A DNA stretch of 64,000 bases from Sitta carolinensis (lineage: Eukaryota > Chordata > Aves > Passeriformes > Sittidae), in assembly GCA_032173965.1 (NCBI GenBank), contig JAVUNC010000006.1:32707870-32771869 (forward strand), given 5' to 3'. The notes below the pieces were generated by a model. The model ran no database searches, was not told where the DNA came from, and saw only the letters and a list, made by a program, of their open reading frames with translations. The position numbers and the translations under genes were made by a program. This document shows positions 26,291-38,149 of this stretch, one piece after another (positions within the stretch are counted from its first letter, which is position 1; each line of letters starts with the position of its first letter).

Positions 26291-26415
26291 ACTCCAGAGT
26301 AACCTGGGGTTCAAAGCAATAAGACACCTAATATTGCATACCAAGAGGACAAAATGGAAGGATGCTGTCTTTCAGAATACCAGAGCAGTGCCTACATAAG
26401 CTTACTGCCTGCATA

Positions 26416-26524
26416 AAAAGAGAGCTACAAGTTCCTATGCAACATATTCTGACATCAAATATTGAAAAATCAAATATTGAAAGAGAGCTACAAGTTCCTA
26501 TGCAACAAATTCTGACAGCAAATT
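26416..26524. repeat. Tandem duplication, 63-bp period
   Basis: 'gagagctacaagttcctatg' occurs at 26420 and again at 26483, with the following bases also matching for about 20 more positions apart from two substitutions. The first unit ends with its own short duplication of 'atcaaatattgaa'. Non-coding as far as I can see. Confidence 0.85.
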
Positions 26525-27299
26525 TCAGGATGGCTTACATGATTGGATGAAACTTTTATATAGATAAGAAAAAAGAAAATAGGTATCACATTGAATATAA
26601 CATTGGAGATTAATATAGATTAGATTTTATTTACTTTATTTTCCCTCTTGCACTCCCATACAAATGGCAGCAGGTGAATGGCACTTCCAATTGCAAGAAT
26701 AAATTCCTCTTAAATGAAGTCATAATAAGTTGACAGGCTTTTCCTTCACTTTTTTGGGTAACTTTACTCATAGCTGAACTTTTGTGCTCTCATTTTTCTC
26801 TCAGTGAAAGTGTAATTCATCTTCAGTCTGAATATGTTTTAGGTAACTTTTGTAACCTGAGAGGCCATTTTCATTTGTTGGTTTACAGAAAAACAGGCTG
26901 CATGTGCCCAGCTGCTTTTTTCAGTCTATAAACAATTCGAACACATTTGCTACCAGTCTGGATCAAAACTTCTACTGAACAACTCTGCTTACCTTTGCAC
27001 AGGTAAAAAGCACTCACAGAAGAGAAAGAGGTAGAAGCCAGGAAGGGAAGGATTTGCAGAAACTCCTGCAGCCCTAAATGCATAGAACCTTCATGCTGTA
27101 CCTACTGGTAGTTTCACATGTGCAGGCATACAGGCTGGAAAAGAGAGGAGAAGAAATGCTTCTACTCATTGCTAACCCCGGAAGAATGGCCCAGAGGAAA
27201 ATCCTTCCAAAACATGTATCCTGTTACTGTAGAGGTTTCTTTCTGAAAGATTCCTTCTTTAACAGGCACTATAAGAAAAGGCATTTTTCTTTACAAGAA

Positions 27300-27770
27300 G
27301 GATATTAAGGTGCTTCAGCGTGTCCAGAGAAGGGCAACAGCGCTGGTGAAGGGTCCAGAGCACAAGTCTTGTGAGGAGTAGCTGAGGGTGCTGGGGTTGT
27401 TTATGCTGGGGAAAAGGAGGCTCAGGGAAGACCTGGTCACTCTCCACAGCCACCTGAAAGGAATCAAGGTGGGTGTTTGTATCTTCTCCCAAGTAACAAG
27501 TGAGAGAAAAACAAGCAATGGCCTCAAGTTGCGCCAGGAGATGTTCAAATCGGATATTAAGAAAAATTTCTTCACCAAAGGGATTATGAAGACTGGAACA
27601 GGCTGCCCAGGGAAGTGGTGGCATTACCATCCTTGGAGGTTTCTAACAGATATGTAGATCTGGCCCTTAACAACAAGGTTTAGTTATGGAGTTCTCAGTG
27701 CTGGGTTAATGGTTGGACTTGAAGATGTTAGGTTATTTACCAACCTAAATGATTCCATGATGTATAGGAC
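27300..27770 (+). repeat. CR1-type LINE fragment (sense)
   Basis: Recognisable CR1 3' wording in sense order: 'gtgtccagagaagggcaaca', 'gaggagtagctgagggtgct', 'ctcagggaagacctggtcac', 'ggaacaggctgcccaggga', 'ggttggacttgaagatgtta', ending 'aaatgattccatgatg'. It is better preserved than the other copies. Open frames over it are accidental. Confidence 0.85.
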
Positions 27771-30700
27771 TGTTTCTCCTTGAATCCCCATCTTGCGAGG
27801 GGATGCTCCTCCTGGATGGAAGGGGTTCACTGGGACACTGACCTGTGAGCCTTCCACTCCCCCAGTCACACCCACATTAGCACAGTCCCTGTGGCTGCCC
27901 CTCCGGGGTGCTGCAGGAGCACAGCCTTACAGGGTGCAAAACACAGGTGGCCCGACCACGTGGGTCCAGCTCTGTGAAAGCAGGCTCTGCTGTCCTGGCT
28001 TGACTTTTCCTGTCTGCCTTTGGCAGTGCCTGCACCTCGTGCCAGCCCACACTGGGAGTACAAAGTTTGTCCTTAAATCCATTGCTGCAGGAGGCACTGG
28101 GTGACACCACTCTGGCTGAGGTGTGCTGTGCCATGGGGTCCTGGATGCACATCTCTGCCATCGTCCTGCCATCCCTAGAGCAACCCCCAACCACTACAAA
28201 CATCAGTACTGCAGCTTTAATTTTAAAATGGATGTCCTCAGAAATTTGCCCCTATAAATGGCAATGCAGGTAATTAAGAAATAGTGTATAATTTAAAACA
28301 AATACGCAAAATAAAAATTATTAAAAGTCTGGTATAGAGAAAGCAAAATACCTAATAGAAAAATACTATATTGAGATCTGGCTGCAACATGCATCCACAG
28401 CTGCCTTTTTCTTAGGCTCATGTCTAGTATTGTGTATATATTGCATTTTACTCACTTCAGTTACTTCCACTGTATGAACTCATGCAGTTTACAGAAGTTA
28501 ATGATGCATGTGATGTATTTCCCAGAGTGAGTAGCTAGATTCCTATTAGGAGGATGTGTAGAAATGCAGGGGACTCTCAGGACTGTTCTAAGAAAAGGCC
28601 AGGTCTGGCCATGCATATACAGCAAAAATCAGATGCCTGCCCAGAAAAATTGTCTTCACTGTTTACTCTGCACTGTTCCTAAAGTAATAACACTTGTCTG
28701 TCCTGGTTAATGTTTTCTAGAGGACATTTTGCTTTCATAATGCTATTCAGCTGCATAAATAAGAGAGGGAGCTGCAGGTTAGTCTGCTGAAGACAGCAGG
28801 ATCCTTGGAAATTGCTGTAAGTAGTCATTTTTTTGCTTCCTATAGAGACTTTAAAAGTGTCTCCTCTTGTTGAAGGCAATCAATTTTAAATCTTTTCTAG
28901 GGTTGTATCTTGCAGTGAAATCTGTCCTGTATAATGAGTTTTTTTATTGCATCACCTGGATATAAAGGACATCACAATTGAGGCAATGAGTTGCCTACAC
29001 ATTGTTGGGTCACTGGAAGAAGGAGTAAGAATCTAAAAGCAGAACAAGGTGTATTGCCAGAAAGCAAGGTAGTCTCTGGAGCCAAGAAATCCTAAAAGGG
29101 TGACTTTTCCTGATGTACCTCCTGCTAGAAATAGGCCCTGATTCATTAAAAGCCTGAGGATGGGTGTTTAGATCTTTTTTTTAATGCACTGGTGCTTCTT
29201 TTTAAGTAATTCTGGTAATTTTTTATACTGAAAGTCTACAAGAAATACCATTGTTCAGGGAATGGTGTATCTAATGTCTACTTCCTTTTTAGATGGGACA
29301 TTATTGAGGTAATCATCAGATTACAGGCCCATTAAGAGGGAAGTGGAGAAATTTGTGATTTTCACATATTCAGATCACATTGAGGTCAGCATTTTTAATG
29401 AGCCAGAAACCAGGCTGTGGTCAGGTGTACACTGGAATGTAGAAACTGAGAACCTGGTTTGGTCTGTTCTTGCAGAGAGAAGAAAATCCCTTCTATCCTA
29501 ACCACTACACTCATTCTTTTTTGTCTACTTTTTTATTCTCTTGTCCTCAGTGATGCTTCATCCCTGAGTGAGTGCAGTCAACTCATGTTCAACAGCAAAT
29601 ACTCACGGTGATCTGGTAGAAGAGTGAGAGCTCATGTTCATCAGTTTCCAGGTAAAAGGAGGCTTAGAGGTGGGTGATGCCAATTTCTGGGTCAGTTCTC
29701 CAATACCAAGCTGGCTCACAGAAGATAGGAAAAACACAAAACAGCCCTATGAACAGTCACATACATTTCTAAAGGATAAGGTAAACTAGGATTCCACATT
29801 TCTGCTGCAAAAGGAATTACTTCTAATGAAATATTCACAGTGCTTGGATTCTCTGAACAGTCCAACGCCTTTGGCTTGTGTTTGAAATCTCCTCAGAGCT
29901 CAGGCATAGAGATATCAAAACTCTGAATGACAAGAGAAGGGAATGTCTAGATGATCAGTCTGGAATAGACCCTGAACCCGTTCAGGTACATATGATTAAA
30001 TATGCAGAGCTTTCTGGCCAGCCAAGAAAGCACACATGAGTTTGTGGTGCTGCTTTGAATAGATGGTCCCGGACAGTAGGCTTCTGAGGTCGTGTTGTCA
30101 AACACAGATATGGCTACTCAAGTAATTCTTTTGTGATTATTTTTTTTTGTGTGTGCTTGGGTGATTCCTTTTACAAGTCTCTGAGTAGCTGATATTTAGT
30201 TCAGCAGACACCACTGGTGGTTGTGGTGCTGTAACTTGATGTGTCCAGTGCCCCCACAATGCTGCTTTCAGGAAACAAATTTCTCAGATTTCCTTCTTCA
30301 GAAACAATCAGGAGGGAAGCAGCACCATCTGGTGAACAAACAGCTTTTCTATTTATGCCTTCATATGTTTTTGAGTAGTGAAAATTTTCATGTTGTCTGA
30401 AATGAGATTTTCAGTGAGGACCCTTATGGGAGTCGTAGGTGATGAATATTCATCTCCTGAAATATTACATAGGACTCTAAAGGCAGAAAACTGTCTCCAG
30501 AATGTCTTCAAATCATAGAGACAGAAATCAGCCCTAAAATGGACAAAATAGCTATATACACTAAGAAGCAAGTTCTGTCAGTCATAAAACTTAGTCTAGC
30601 CTACTCCCAGGTTTTCTGGTGGAATTATTCTAAGGTAACTTCTGCTAATCCCAGTGTTCTCCATTTTCTTTTCATACTGTGTGCTAGAGAAGAGGTGAAA

Positions 30701-33565
30701 TATTCAGCAAATGTTATTGCCAAGTCTACTACAGATAAATTGCTGAAAACACTGTCTTCCAAGTGCTGGCATGCTCTTGTATCACTGGTTTGATTGAAAG
30801 CTCTTCTTTAAAGCAAACTATTCTTGAACACCACAAATAAACTATAATTGTGTAATACACACAAAGACAAGAGGCAGAGGTTAACGTGTTTCCTTCCAGG
30901 CTATTCAACAAGTCAGACTAGATTTGAAACTAGAATTGAAGTGCTTTTCACTTCTACTGCCATGTTGATGGATAAACTGGGTTTTTCTGGAAATTATAGA
31001 AGTAAAGGTCTTAAAGAGCTTTCTGCAAACTGAATTCTGGGAATTTCCTAAAGGCTTTACAGCAGAGGTTCTCAGCCCTTTGTTTTTTAATAAGTCATTA
31101 GCAACTATGTTCCATAGGAAAATCCATCAATCTTTAAGACCATCTGAGAATCTGCATCTTCTGTGTCCTGCTGAAAGGGTGTCTGTTGTCAATTTGTCAG
31201 TGGTTGATCACTTGCTAACCCAGAAGCCACAATAGCATAAAATGAAATAGTAATTATCAAATATGAAATAACAATCCCTAATCATATTCTGAAGTTTCAG
31301 AGGGTGCATATCTTACTATAGAAGTAGTTCTAGGTTTAAAAACAGATACTAATGAAGAGGGCTGCTTGTCTTGAAGGCTAAACAACAAAAAAAGCTGCTA
31401 AATCCTTTATAATCTTATCTTATTTTATAATCTTTTATAATCTTATGCCTTTAAAACTAACCATTATCAAGATTTTTTGTGAGGTCTGACTCATGAATCT
31501 TGACTGTGATTGGCCAGTACTGAGTAACAGATGGATGATTCAGATTCACATTGTATTTAATTATCTGTGAATTCAGAGCTGTAATAAAATGAAATTAGTT
31601 CCATGGAAGTACATAAATTAACCACAAAATGCGAACATGTTGTAACTACATAGAGAAAAAAATATCAGGATAAGGAAAATTGCCTTCAGAAAACTGTAAT
31701 TAATGTTTACAGAACCCTTACAGCAAAACTATTTTATATCCTTTCACCATAATTTTGAGGTCAAGTCAGTTAAAATCCCTTTCTGCTTTGCATTCCAAAT
31801 AAATAGAGTTGGCAGTTTGAGGCATACATAGAAAAGCCTATCTATCAGGTGCTATATTTTGTAATAAATATTAAATGTGTTGAGATAGCGAACAGGTGGC
31901 AACTTATGTTTAAAATGAAATGTTTCTCTTTTTTGGTATTCATGTTATTCTTAATAAATTATGACTGCAGCTGAGTAAATCATTTATAGTAAATAATTTA
32001 TCCACAGGCAGCTTCTGATTCAGCCTGCTGGAGATGTGGAAATAGATTAGGCTTAGCTCTGACACTTTTGTTTGGGAGTTGATTTCTTTTCAAAGTCTGA
32101 CTAATACATTGGCTCACTGAAAGCAGTTCTAAAAACTCAGAACTGCTGTGTTGAGTTAGAAGTATCTAGATATATCAAGAATTATTTCAATGTCAAAATT
32201 AGAAGAGGCCAAACTATAATTTAAAACTACTGTGTACAGTAATTGAAAATGGAGCTACCAAGAACCCAACCCTTATAATTCTTACACTTGTCAGTAATGG
32301 TGTTATTACAAATAAGCCTGCTTTTTTAAAATTACTTATAACAAACTTGTAAATGTTTGAATATTTGATTATAGCTTGAAAATGTTTTGTTGTTCTCATG
32401 AGTCTAACTGCAAGTGGATATTCAACTACTAACACAAATGTCTCCCTCTGATGATATAGAGAAAGCAGGACCATAAGCAAAGCACTTTCTGACCAGTCTG
32501 TCGAGTTGAGTCATTCCAGAGATGAAAGGTGCAATTGGTGTATGTCTCTCTGTGCACAATTTTAGCAACTCTGGCTCATTATCTCCTCAAATCCTGCGCA
32601 ACTCTTGCACCATTTCTTTGCCCTGGATTCCTCCTCAGAAATGAGGCCTATTGGGACATTCATATCCCCATTTCCAAGGTCTCTTTTTAAGAGCTTATAC
32701 AGTGCGGAGTGTCAGCTCTGCAATGAAATGTGGCTACCACAGACAAATTTAACACACTGATAAACACTTCACCCTTTGGCCAGTGGAGCAGCTGATAAAA
32801 ATAAGGGCTTGTTCTTTGTTAATGGCACTGACTGCTTCTGCTGTGCTGAAAATGAACCCACTCCAACGGGTTCTTTGTTGAAGAGACAGCATGTTGTTTC
32901 AGGTTCTTATTTAAAACATTACATTATTTTTACTCAGAAAAAAACACACCTATTCCTTAGAGAGGTAGCTGTTTATATCTGGTTTGCTACTGAAGAACAG
33001 CCCCCATTGTTTGTCCTTTCTTTAAACAGGACACCTTATCAATCTGACCAAAAGTTTATTTAAAGGTCTCCTGCCTGCCTGTCTGTTTGCTCAAATTCTG
33101 TTCCTATGTAGCTATTGATTGTTTCTGACTTGCATGAATTTCCTCTTTCTCCTCTAACTCACAAAACACCCAGACTTCTATGATGAACTTCTGAGGAATT
33201 ATTCAGACCATTGGTGTCAAAAGCAGAGTGATACTGCAGCCTGTCAGTGATCAGCCAAGAGGTGTCTTCTGATGGAATATACTCCATTTTCCAGCCTGCT
33301 GAGGGTGCTATGTATTCAACTAATCCATGCTGAATTTTGTCTTTGCAGGTATTTAGGATGGGGGTGGCAGAAAGAGTTGGCGGAAACTTGCCAGGAGGCC
33401 TGGGAAAACAAAAAAAAATTAATTCTGGCAAGAACTGGAGAACATGGAAACTGAGGACAAAAGAAAGAAAGAAGACTTTTTAATTCAGTTGTAATGACAG
33501 AATAACTCTTTCTACTTAATTAGTTTACTTACCTCAGTAATATCATTTCCTTTTTTTTCCTATAG
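27771..33565. other. Intergenic DNA and 5' flank of SERPINA6
   Basis: A GC-richer stretch at about 27840-28170 has several overlapping open frames but no recognisable protein or repeat. The rest is AT-rich with a local short repeat around 'ttttataatctta' at 31405-31447. No untranslated first exon or convincing promoter for SERPINA6 could be placed. Confidence 0.45.
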
Positions 33566-33582
33566 GATTTTAGTACAAGAAC

Positions 33583-34231
33583 ATGAAGACCACATTCTGC
33601 CTAAGTTTGCTACTGGCTGGGTTTCACACTGTTGTACACAGCCAGCTCCCACCCAGTGACCACAATGGACATGATCCAAATGACCCTAAACACCACATAC
33701 ATCATGGAGGTGAAGCGATTGCTTGCCTCAAACTTGTGCCAAACAACGCTGACTTTGCATTCCAGTTCTTTAGAGAGGTTACACAGGAGGCACCTAATAA
33801 GAACATTTTCTTCTCTCCTGTGAGCATCTCTGCTGCCTTTGCAATGCTGGCCCTGGGGGCTAGATCATCCACACAGTCTCAGATCCTGGAAGGACTTGCC
33901 TTCAATCTTACAGAGATTCAGGAGAAAGAGATACATGAAGGCTTCCACAACCTAATCCACATGCTGAACCATCCTGAGGGTGGAGTCCAGCTCAGCATGG
34001 GGAATGCCATCTTTGTAACAGAGAGGCTGAAACTCCTAAAAAAGTTTTCAGATGATGCCAAAGCTCTGTATCAGCTGGAGGCTTTTACAACTGACTTTAA
34101 CAAACCCAGAGAAGCTGAAATGCAGATCAATGATTATATAGAGAGGAAAACACATGGGAAAATTACTAATTTGGTCAAGGACATGGACCCACAAACTGTA
34201 ATGCTTCTGACTAGCTTTGTTTTCTTTAAAG
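33583..34231 (+). CDS. SERPINA6: SERPINA6, coding exon 1
   Basis: Follows the acceptor TTTTTTTTCCTATAG (exon starts 33566, 17 nt of 5' UTR). Encodes signal peptide, His-rich tail, NADFAF, IFFSPVSIS and FVFFK, ending in phase 1 at donor GTAAGT. Confidence 0.93.
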
Positions 34232-37200
34232 GTAAGTCTCCTCTAGGGTTCACATTCTCACTATTCATTCTTATCAACAAATCTAATGTTGCTTACCTCA
34301 ACTGAAAACATCAACAGGGGAAAATTTCAAATGCTCTTTGCTGGGCCAGAAGATTCTCTAATGGCATAGTGGAGATGGTGGAGAGGTAACAGGACCCCTC
34401 TCAGCACAGAGAGGCAGCTGGAAGCCACACAGTCTTCTTTCTCTTTGTGACGGCTCCAGGAGCTCTCTTCCAAGCCACAGCCTTCCATGCAGCCTGACTT
34501 GGTGTTCCTGGGGTTTCTCGGTTTAACCATAGCTCCAATTGTCCCATATTCTTCTAATTTTCAGTGAAGGCACTGAGACTTACATATGACCTAATGCCTC
34601 TTTTTAAATTATGCATGATTCAATAGCCTAATTTACTACATACTCCTTTTCCCCTATCAGAGTCCTTTGTACATGCACACTAACATTTATATATGGGAGA
34701 AACTGTGATGAATAGGGAAGAACTTTTTAAGGAACAAAGCAGAAACACTATACATTTCTGATGTGGGTTAGATGTGCCCTGAAGCCTGACATAACACCAC
34801 TAAGATATGAGATCCTACATTATTTTATCTACAAATTGGGACTTACGATCAAGGTCAATAGAAATTAATTGCATACAGTATATGAGTACACAGATGATGC
34901 TTACAGAAAGGCCACTTAAATCTCCTGACTGCAAAAAAGCAGTGGTAAGTACAAAAAACCCACCTAATTATTTTATTACTGGCATCTGAAACATAAATTG
35001 AAAGCAGAATACAATGCTGGTTTTTGAACAGGTAAAAGATTCTTGCATTACTGTAATATACATTCTAAAGTGTTATGTTTGAAAATACTGTATTTAACAC
35101 ATGGAGAAACTGGTGAATATTATTACTAGCTATAAAAAATTTAATCTATGATGGGATAGAACAGTTAAATTTTTCTTCTCTGCATCAGGCAGCTGGGAAA
35201 AGCCTTTTAAACCAGAGCATACTGAAGAAAGGGAGTTCTTTGTGGATGCTGAAACGACTGTGAAAGTCCCTATGATGTACCAGATGGGCAGATTTGACTT
35301 CTATTTTGATAAGGAGCTGTCATGCACTGTGGTACGGCTGCATTATAATGGGAGTGCAACTGCATTTCTGGTTCTGCCAGCAAAAGGGAAAATGGAGCAG
35401 TTAGAGCAAACTCTGGACAAAGAAACCATCCAGAAATGGTCAGACCATCTCTTCCAGAGGTAATCTGCCAGTCAGCTGCAACGAGACCTAATTTGTAGTA
35501 TTTTTTATTTTTGGGGAATGCAAACACTACGAATGTGGCGATTCTGGGAACTGAGTGGGTTATTTTTGGCTTGTGTGCCCTAGTTGTAAAAATCTTGCAG
35601 CTGGCTGGTATTTAACTGTTTTTTGTTGATGGCTGAGTGACTTTCTGATCTCCCCAAAAGAGTGAAGACCATCCTGTGCCTCTCTAAGGAATAACAACCC
35701 TAGACTGGTGTTTCTAAAATACTCCATGAACTGAGAGGAATGGTTGCAATTTTAAGCCAAAGCTTCTATACTGAGGTTTCAGCTAGTCTGAACCTTAAAT
35801 AATGCATAACTTACACAGTTTGTAGTAGTGCTTACAGACATGATATGTCCTGCACAATTATCTTACAGCATTCAGTTGTTGTTAGAACAGGCAAGTGATT
35901 AATTGTGGATGTCCTGATTTTCTGGCATTTTGTTTTGAAACTATAAATATCTAATGAGTTTCTGTTAGCTTCAACCATTGACACCAACATCAACTAATAC
36001 ATTTCAGAACCTTGTTTGTCTGGGAGAGAAGAGATCTTAGCAACCATAGATGAGTAATATCAAGTTAATACATGCTTTAATTTACCAAGCTCTGCCCTAA
36101 TTCACAACTAATAAGGCTGTGCAGTTCACACCCATATATCTCAATGCATCATCACAGAAATACCAGCATAGTTAGTAAAAACATAATGGGTAGCAAACTG
36201 AATAAGAGCTAATGTGATACGTCAAATATCAAAATAAAAATGCGTCATTCTCAGCTGCAATATCAGGAAAACCCTTATCTAAATGAATTTTGGTGCAAGC
36301 TCATTCTGGATCAATATAGGAATAAGTTCTTCACGGGAGAAACTGTGAGACCCAAATGACAACTTCTGTTCTACTGTTTTGTTGATGCCAGTGCTGATAG
36401 ACTTGGTCCCATCCTCTTCTATTGACTGGGCAGTATCACATGAGGGCTACAGCACTGCAGCTTGGGTCCCATCCATTCTGCTATTCAGTATTCAACCCAA
36501 GCTGTCTCTGGGCAAGGCAGCAAAAGACTTGAGCTACCTAAAGGGTAATCACCTGTGGGTGACTTGGATGCTCTGAGGATCCCTGGACAGGACATGAAAA
36601 GAAATCCAACAGAAAGCACAAAGGAGCTGCCTCCAGACAGATCAAGTCAAAGGCAAACTTGATCATGGCCAGCCCAGAGGAGGAAGACAATTGGAGGACA
36701 TGAAATCCAAATGTGCAGGCAGAAGGGAATAGACCTTTCCTGGGGCCATGCCAAATGCCCCAGTTATGCCAAAATACTTCTTTGATTTGAAATGCTGGGA
36801 TTTGGCACACTTCTTTCCAGGAAGACCCCTCTTCAGCTCTCCATCTTCCTGAGCTACATGGGCTATCCCTTGTCTATGCCTGTAAAGAGGGGCTCTTGTT
36901 AATGTCTTACTTAGCAGAGTGCTCTCAGATTTCCTGAAACAAAACACAGATAAATACTATTGTGATTGTTATTTTTATTATTAAGAATGATAGTGCTTGT
37001 ATCACCATGACGAGCACCAGCAATTGAATTAGTGCTCACCAAACATTCAGGGTAGAAACCCTTGGGATTTGACATTCATGGGAATTAAACAAATTTCTCA
37101 CCATCATTTATATTGGTGAAAAATCCTTCTCATCACCCTCTATGTTTCTCTTCTACCTAACAGCTTTATGAACCTCTACTTCCCCAAATTTTCTATTTCT

Positions 37201-38112
37201 GGGAGCTATGAAATAAGTAACACCCTAAAGAAGATGGGAATTGTGAATGTGTTCACCAACCAGGCTGATCTCTCTGGCATCACTGGTACCCCAGAGTTGA
37301 AGGTTTCTAAAGTAAGTCTGTGGCTGCTATCCCTTTACTTTCTTTCACAAACATGCAGGAAAATCCAGCAGGGGTAGCATCCATAAACACCAGGTAAATG
37401 CAGTTCCCAGCTTCCCAACTTGCCTACAGCTGGGTCACCTAGGCCTCAGCCTGCAAGCTTTAAAAAAGGAGTTTGGCTCTCAGTGACACTGGAGATCTGA
37501 TTATTTTTTTTAATTGCTGTATATCTGGTTTTTTCCAAGAATAGTATTTGCCAAGGTCTTTTGGGCAGTATCTGAAACATGAGAGGAACATCAACTTGCG
37601 ACTGCTCAAGGAAAGCCACTAATGCTCCCAGGCAAAGCACAACCTGTCCTTTTCACCCTGGAGACTCAGTTTTGGAGGTGCAGACAGTTACAGGTGGAAC
37701 CTCTATCCTTCATCCAATATTTTGGACTTTTTTTAGGAGACTTACATAGCTCCATCCTAACCCCCATTTAAGCAGCCATGACTATAACAATACAGCTCTT
37801 CTGCCTCTACTCACTTTTCACTGGATCCCTCAAAGCAGGGCTGCTTTAAAAGGACTCTGATTCATTTGTTAAGAAGCTGTTGACTGCCCAGAGTGACTCT
37901 ATTTTCTTTTTTACTAGGTTATCCACAAGGCTTCTCTGGATGTTGATGAGAAAGGTACTGAGGCAGCAGCAGCAACTGCTGTTGAAATAATGCCAGAGAC
38001 TTTTCCTCCAACCATTGAATTCAGCCATCCCTTCCTCATGCTGATTTTTGATAGAGATACAAACAGCACACTCTTCATAGGAAAAATAGTTAACCCGGCT
38101 GTCACTAGCTGA
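33583..38112 (+). CDS. SERPINA6: Corticosteroid-binding globulin (CBG), avian SERPINA6
   Basis: Exons 33583-34231, 35189-35459, 37164-37311 and 37918-38112 join into 420 residues. The signal peptide is about residues 1-20, followed by a His/Asp-rich tail. CBG-like features are FFVDAETTVKVPMM, KGKMEQL, a Trp in IQKW, LYFPKFSISG, MGI...FTNQA and IFDRDTNSTLF. The last aligns with mammalian IFDHFTWSSLF, so Asn405 in an N-S-T sequon replaces the steroid-anchoring Trp. Exactly this Trp-to-Asn change, with glycosylation, is published for zebra finch CBG. The gene sits directly upstream of SERPINA10, as CBG does in mammals. Function: plasma carrier of glucocorticoids and, in birds, also progesterone and androgens, secreted mainly by liver. 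The RCL keeps an inhibitory-type hinge (GTEAAAAT from 369) but P1 is Glu383, so protease inhibition is unlikely. Two further sequons are present. A relative such as a second SERPINA1 is possible but less likely. Confidence 0.9.
35189..35459 (+). CDS. SERPINA6: SERPINA6, coding exon 2
   Basis: A 271-nt exon from SWEKPF to LFQR, containing VKVPMM, an N-G-S sequon and FLVLPAKGKM. Acceptor CATCAG, donor GTAATC, last codon split after AG. Confidence 0.93.
37164..37311 (+). CDS. SERPINA6: SERPINA6, coding exon 3
   Basis: A 148-nt exon from SFMNLYFPKF to LKVSK, with FTNQADLSG as in CBG. Acceptor CTAACAG, donor GTAAGT, phase 0 end. Confidence 0.93.
37918..38112 (+). CDS. SERPINA6: SERPINA6, last coding exon (RCL and C-terminus)
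   Basis: Begins after TTTTTTACTAG. Encodes VIHKA, the hinge, P1-P1' Glu-Thr, the serpin signature with Ser392 at a position usually Asn or Asp, the Asn405 sequon and the end IVNPAVTS-TGA. Confidence 0.93.
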   Translation, partial: VIHKASLDVDEKGTEAAAATAVEIMPETFPPTIEFSHPFLMLIFDRDTNSTLFIGKIVNPAVTS

Positions 38113-38141
38113 AGTGACGTATGAATTGTTTGCTACCACTA

Positions 38142-38147
38142 ATTAAA
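38142..38147 (+). terminator. Candidate polyadenylation signal of SERPINA6
   Basis: ATTAAA, the commonest variant hexamer, 30 bases after the stop codon. No AATAAA lies nearby, so a very short 3' UTR is implied unless a later signal is used. Confidence 0.5.
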
Positions 38148-38149
38148 GA

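Noticed and set aside
27259..28203. Cluster of open frames on both strands
   Set aside because: The left part is a sense CR1 copy; the right part is GC-rich with frames in all phases and no recognised protein.
33583..38112. Second SERPINA1 copy with P1 Glu
   Set aside because: My first reading. FTNQA, IQKW, the TNST sequon at the CBG Trp site and the position next to SERPINA10 fit SERPINA6 better.
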